From contig CM046447.1 in NCBI GenBank assembly GCA_025506515.1, positions 90,119,498-90,183,497 of the forward strand: DNA of 64,000 bases. The letters are read 5' to 3'. This document shows positions 60,901 through 64,000 of the stretch, one piece after another. The notes under the pieces are model-generated. The model had not been told where the DNA came from and made no database searches. It saw only the letters and a program-made list of their open reading frames with translations. Origin of the DNA: Flaveria trinervia. Lineage: Eukaryota > Streptophyta > Magnoliopsida > Asterales > Asteraceae. Positions within the stretch are counted from its first letter, which is position 1. Each line of letters starts with the position of its first letter. Position numbers and translations under genes: made by a program.

Positions 60901-61983
60901 CATCTTCTTCATCTTTCTCTTGTGCATCCGTCCTAGGGTTTTTATCATCGTGTTGTTTTCTTGAGTTCCTTTAGATCTGGTTTTGATCTTGTTCATCATG
61001 TCTTGTTTTGTCTGGAATTTTTTTTTGAGAATAACAGTATTTTTTTTTTAAAGATTGAATACCTTCAATACACTGTTAGAAAATGGTTTTCTTTATTGTC
61101 ACAAAAATATCTAAAAGTAAAGATGCATAACACTACATATGAGTCAAAATTGTGATGATTTTCGCTCGAAATTAAATAAACAAGAGATACCCTTATATTT
61201 CTCACAACTTAATGACAAAATAGTGAGAAGATTTTTCAATAAAATCTATAACTTATTATAAAAGAATATTCTTTATCCACATACTTTTTAGTAGCATGTT
61301 TATCTAGATGATACATAAAGATTGTCACATGTCATCACCTCCATCACTCTAGAAATATTGATTTTTTACTTATGCTTTTAGTATTCTTGCCTTTATTAAC
61401 CGATTTCAATAATATTCATTATTAATAATAAATATTTGACATTTACTTTTAATAGTTTTCATATTTATGGTATTACGTCATTTTTAAAATAACTTTTTAA
61501 AAATAGTAAACATATATTTCATTTCAAAATTGAGGTGTATGATTTTAAAGATTTATATTTCTTTTTTTCTAATTCGATTCTCATCACCATAATATGTTAT
61601 GCTTGTAACTATATTTAACATGTAATTGTGACAACCTTAAGTAATAATATTATTATAATCACCACTTCATTTATATTACTAGCATAATTCTCTTATCATT
61701 ATTATCTTTTCCGTATATTATTTTTTATATGTGCATGTGAATATGATAGGTTATAACAAGTAAAAATAAAATTCATGAGATTACTAATCTCAAAATGTTC
61801 AATAAAATAAGATAATTTCTTCAAATAAAACCACAAAATTCGACATTTAAGATGGTTCAAAATACACACACAACACAGTGACTATAATTTATATATTTAC
61901 AATAGGCTTTCTAAAGTTGTAAGCAAAAAAAACATTGAGAAACCTTCACCAACAAACTTGAAATACCCTTTGAGTTTCATTAA
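60901..61983. other. Gene-free AT-rich stretch
   Basis: Short frames only. May include the 3' untranslated region of the B3 gene at its right end. Confidence 0.4.
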
Positions 61984-63157
61984 TCAGATCGGCTCTAGCT
62001 TAAGTATGTCCCCTTCATCGGCATTCATCACACGAACATCAGTTGGATTTGACATGGTAAAACTCACTTGTGCTTCCAATCTTTACATTGTTAAGTTTCT
62101 TAAAATCATACCATCCGTTTGTCATCCGCGTGACCAGGCCCGATCCATACGTCTTTAGCTTAACATTCCACGTCTTTCCCTCGTCGTTCCTCAGCTGCAT
62201 GCTATGGCATCCGACGATTCCCGTGGCTTTTAAGAAACTCGTCTTCATCGCCTGTCATAAATAAAAGTTTCAACCTTTCATGCCTCTAAACTAAAAACAA
62301 ATACCAGTAAAGTACTCATCATATATACAATAGGACAAGACTAAACACACAACCACTAACAATCATTTCTGTTTTGATTTAAAGTAGGTATTAGAAAAAA
62401 AACCACGACTTGTGCGCTTCAATATATAAGAGATGTCCATAACGTTATACGTGTGGAATGAAGGGTTTTGGACTTTTGGCACGAATGCATATGAAGTGAT
62501 AGTCGTGACTAATGTGACCGCATACACCACTGACACGACTATACGACGCGTATAACCATCATAATTAGATGATGTCACCTAGTTATAGTTACCATGGCAT
62601 GATACTTATATCTCTTGATCATGATCCTCGTCATGGTGCTGCACATGTATCAACGAACCATCATCACTACTTTCTTCTTTAAACAATGGTGTCTTCCCAT
62701 TACTTGCACCTGAGGTGATAGGGTGTTGAAGACAACCGTTGGGTCCATAGATGAACACCTGAAAGATCGGTTTCGAAGAAGATGACACAAGCCAAAAGAC
62801 GAGAAAATCGCCCATTTGAACATGATTATCTTTGGTGAACTTCAACCATCCATCCATCAAGTAGTATGTGTCTTTGATCTTTGAGTATGTTACACTCCAT
62901 TTGACACCAGATTTGGTCTTGAGAACGACCATTTGTTTCTTGATGTTGCGGTTTTGCAAGTGTTTCTTGGCGAAAGCAGGTGGCAATGGCTGCAAATGAA
63001 GAGGAATATAATGGTTGATTGTGTGTGTGCTAACAAGCAACAAAATGGTGTGTGTGTGTGTGTTTGTGTTTGAGAAAGAATGATGACTGACAAGATCTAT
63101 GGATTCGCTGAGTAATATCTTGAAGAAGGAGGCTCCGCCTCCATTGTTGAAGTTCAT
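61984..63157 (-). CDS. REM-like B3-domain transcription factor, probably two B3 domains
   Basis: Exon 1 is 63092-63157 (MNFNNGGGASFFKILLSE to IDL, donor GTCAGT). Exon 2 starts at 62989 with PLPPAFAKKHL and carries the rest of the first DNA-binding B3 domain (WSVTYSKIKDTYYLMDGWLK, then VQMGDFLVFWL); read straight on it stops at 62606 as a 149-residue protein. Farther down, 61984 to about 62255 encodes a second B3 half (SFLKATGIVGCHSMQLRND, GWYDFKKLNNVKIG, MNADEGDILKLEPI). 62420-62500 may hold that domain's start (FVPKVQNPSFHTY). One two-domain REM gene with poorly resolved middle exons is the likeliest reading; two neighbouring genes are the alternative. The second B3 breaks in a T run (minus strand GAGTTTTACC, about 62052-62055): one T fewer keeps the frame. 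Intron 1 contains a TG microsatellite. Confidence 0.72.
63045..63073. repeat. TG microsatellite in intron 1 of the B3 gene
   Basis: GTGTGTGTGTG followed by TTTGTGTTTG on the plus strand. Because the intron has no stop in frame, its retention would add about 34 residues. Confidence 0.75.
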
Positions 63158-63640
63158 TTTCTTATTACCGAGATATCGATATCGCTAATTTAGTCTATAT
63201 ATACATGTATTTTGATAATGGTTTAGTTTAGGTGTGACAAATTATAGCTTTTAAAATAGAAGTGAACCAACTTTTTATTCATATTCATTAATTTATTTAT
63301 TAAAGTGTAATATAGATTGTAAATGTTAATTTATTTATCCGTCGCCACAAGGTCCATCAATTAACGCGATTATCCGTTAACTTATCTTTGATCGTTCATT
63401 CCTTATCTTTATTTACTTCTTGTGTAGATATCATACTTGCTTTATTATCTTGTGCTTGTGCTTTCCTCGTGGACATGTGCTATGCTTAAAACTTTTACAA
63501 ATTTCATCACCGTTATCACTAAAAATATATTTTTATGTAAAATTATTGTCATTAATAAAACCATTTTTAAGTGCCAATTATCATTAAATACATTTTAAAA
63601 TCAATATAACAAACACTCTTAAAGTCGTTTTCAACCGAAA
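63158..63640. other. Intergenic, promoter side of the B3 gene
   Basis: AT-rich, no gene seen. Confidence 0.4.
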
Positions 63641-63649
63641 CAAACTTTG

Positions 63650-64000
63650 GGAACTCAGGGCTAAGTGCAGGGACTAAAATCGATATTTTGCAAACTTGGG
63701 ATGGGTATAAAAACCCCATTCCCAGCCATTCTCCTTCACTTCTTCTTCTTCTTCATTCTTCTCCACTTCACATCTTCTTCATCTTTGCACCAAAACCGCC
63801 CCGTTTCGTCTCGTTTTCGTCGTCTAGACTTCATCTAAAACCTAGTCTACTCCATCCTTGCAGGTAGACGACCTTGGTTGTCCCTTTTCTTGCTCGTTTT
63901 ACTGCTGTCAATTTCTAGGGTTTCGGGTGTTCGGGTCAACCCGAACACAAGAGGTCGTATGGGTGCGTGTGATGTCTTTCTGCATGTGCTTCTTGTTTGT
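63650..64000 (+). promoter_or_regulatory. TATA region with CT-rich leader, LTR-like or start of a gene
   Basis: GCAGGGACTAAAATCG precedes a strong TATAAAAA at 63706-63713, followed by a CTTCTTCTTC leader and GC-richer sequence to the window edge. GGGACTAAAA plus TATA plus leader is common in plant LTRs, but a cellular promoter fits as well. The sequence ends before any coding frame can decide. Confidence 0.4.

Overview
The window looks like nuclear DNA of a eudicot plant. The genes have short AT-rich GT-AG introns and encode plant-only families: SnRK2 kinase, class III peroxidase, fasciclin-like arabinogalactan protein, PPR-E protein and REM/B3 factor. Long AT-rich intergenic stretches are packed with plant transposable-element debris. 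The style of the repeats suggests Asteraceae to me, but that is recollection, not proof. No bacterial, organellar or CRISPR signal was seen.

Layout. 1-5 kb: a WEB/DUF827 coiled-coil gene (+) and a four-exon class III peroxidase (-). 4.9-12 kb: a Ty1/copia 3' fragment with a 189-bp LTR, a Harbinger-like MITE and a long non-coding retroelement. 12.8-16.6 kb: a complete nine-exon subclass III SnRK2 kinase (+) facing an intronless two-FAS1-domain FLA gene (-). 17-23.4 kb: a cluster of DNA transposons comprising two hAT elements with 8-bp target duplications, a 1.95-kb Mutator-like element with a 9-bp duplication and a decayed Harbinger transposase. 24.2-25.5 kb: a three-exon methylesterase (SABP2/MES type). 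27-32 kb: an eleven-exon Lines homologue (-) and a PPR-E gene (+), with start codons only 115 bp apart. 32-48 kb: no genes; more hAT elements, a 2.5-kb solo LTR with a tRNA-derived insert, microsatellites and a miRNA-like hairpin. 48.9-59.9 kb: two tandem paralogues of the molybdenum-cofactor-sulfurase-like PLP-fold family, separated by a second copy of the non-coding retroelement and an array of 30-bp G-box repeats. 62-63.2 kb: a two-B3-domain REM-like gene (-). The right edge has an LTR-like or gene-promoter TATA region.

Working together: no pathway cluster is apparent. The gene order looks like ordinary plant euchromatin interrupted by transposons. The SnRK2 kinase (ABA signalling) and the methylesterase (possible methyl salicylate or methyl jasmonate hydrolysis) are both hormone-related, but nothing in the sequence links them.

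Quality: four otherwise well-conserved genes (PPR, both sulfurase-like genes, B3) are each broken by a single-base indel in or beside a short homopolymer. The pattern fits uncorrected long-read indels at least as well as four independent pseudogenes.
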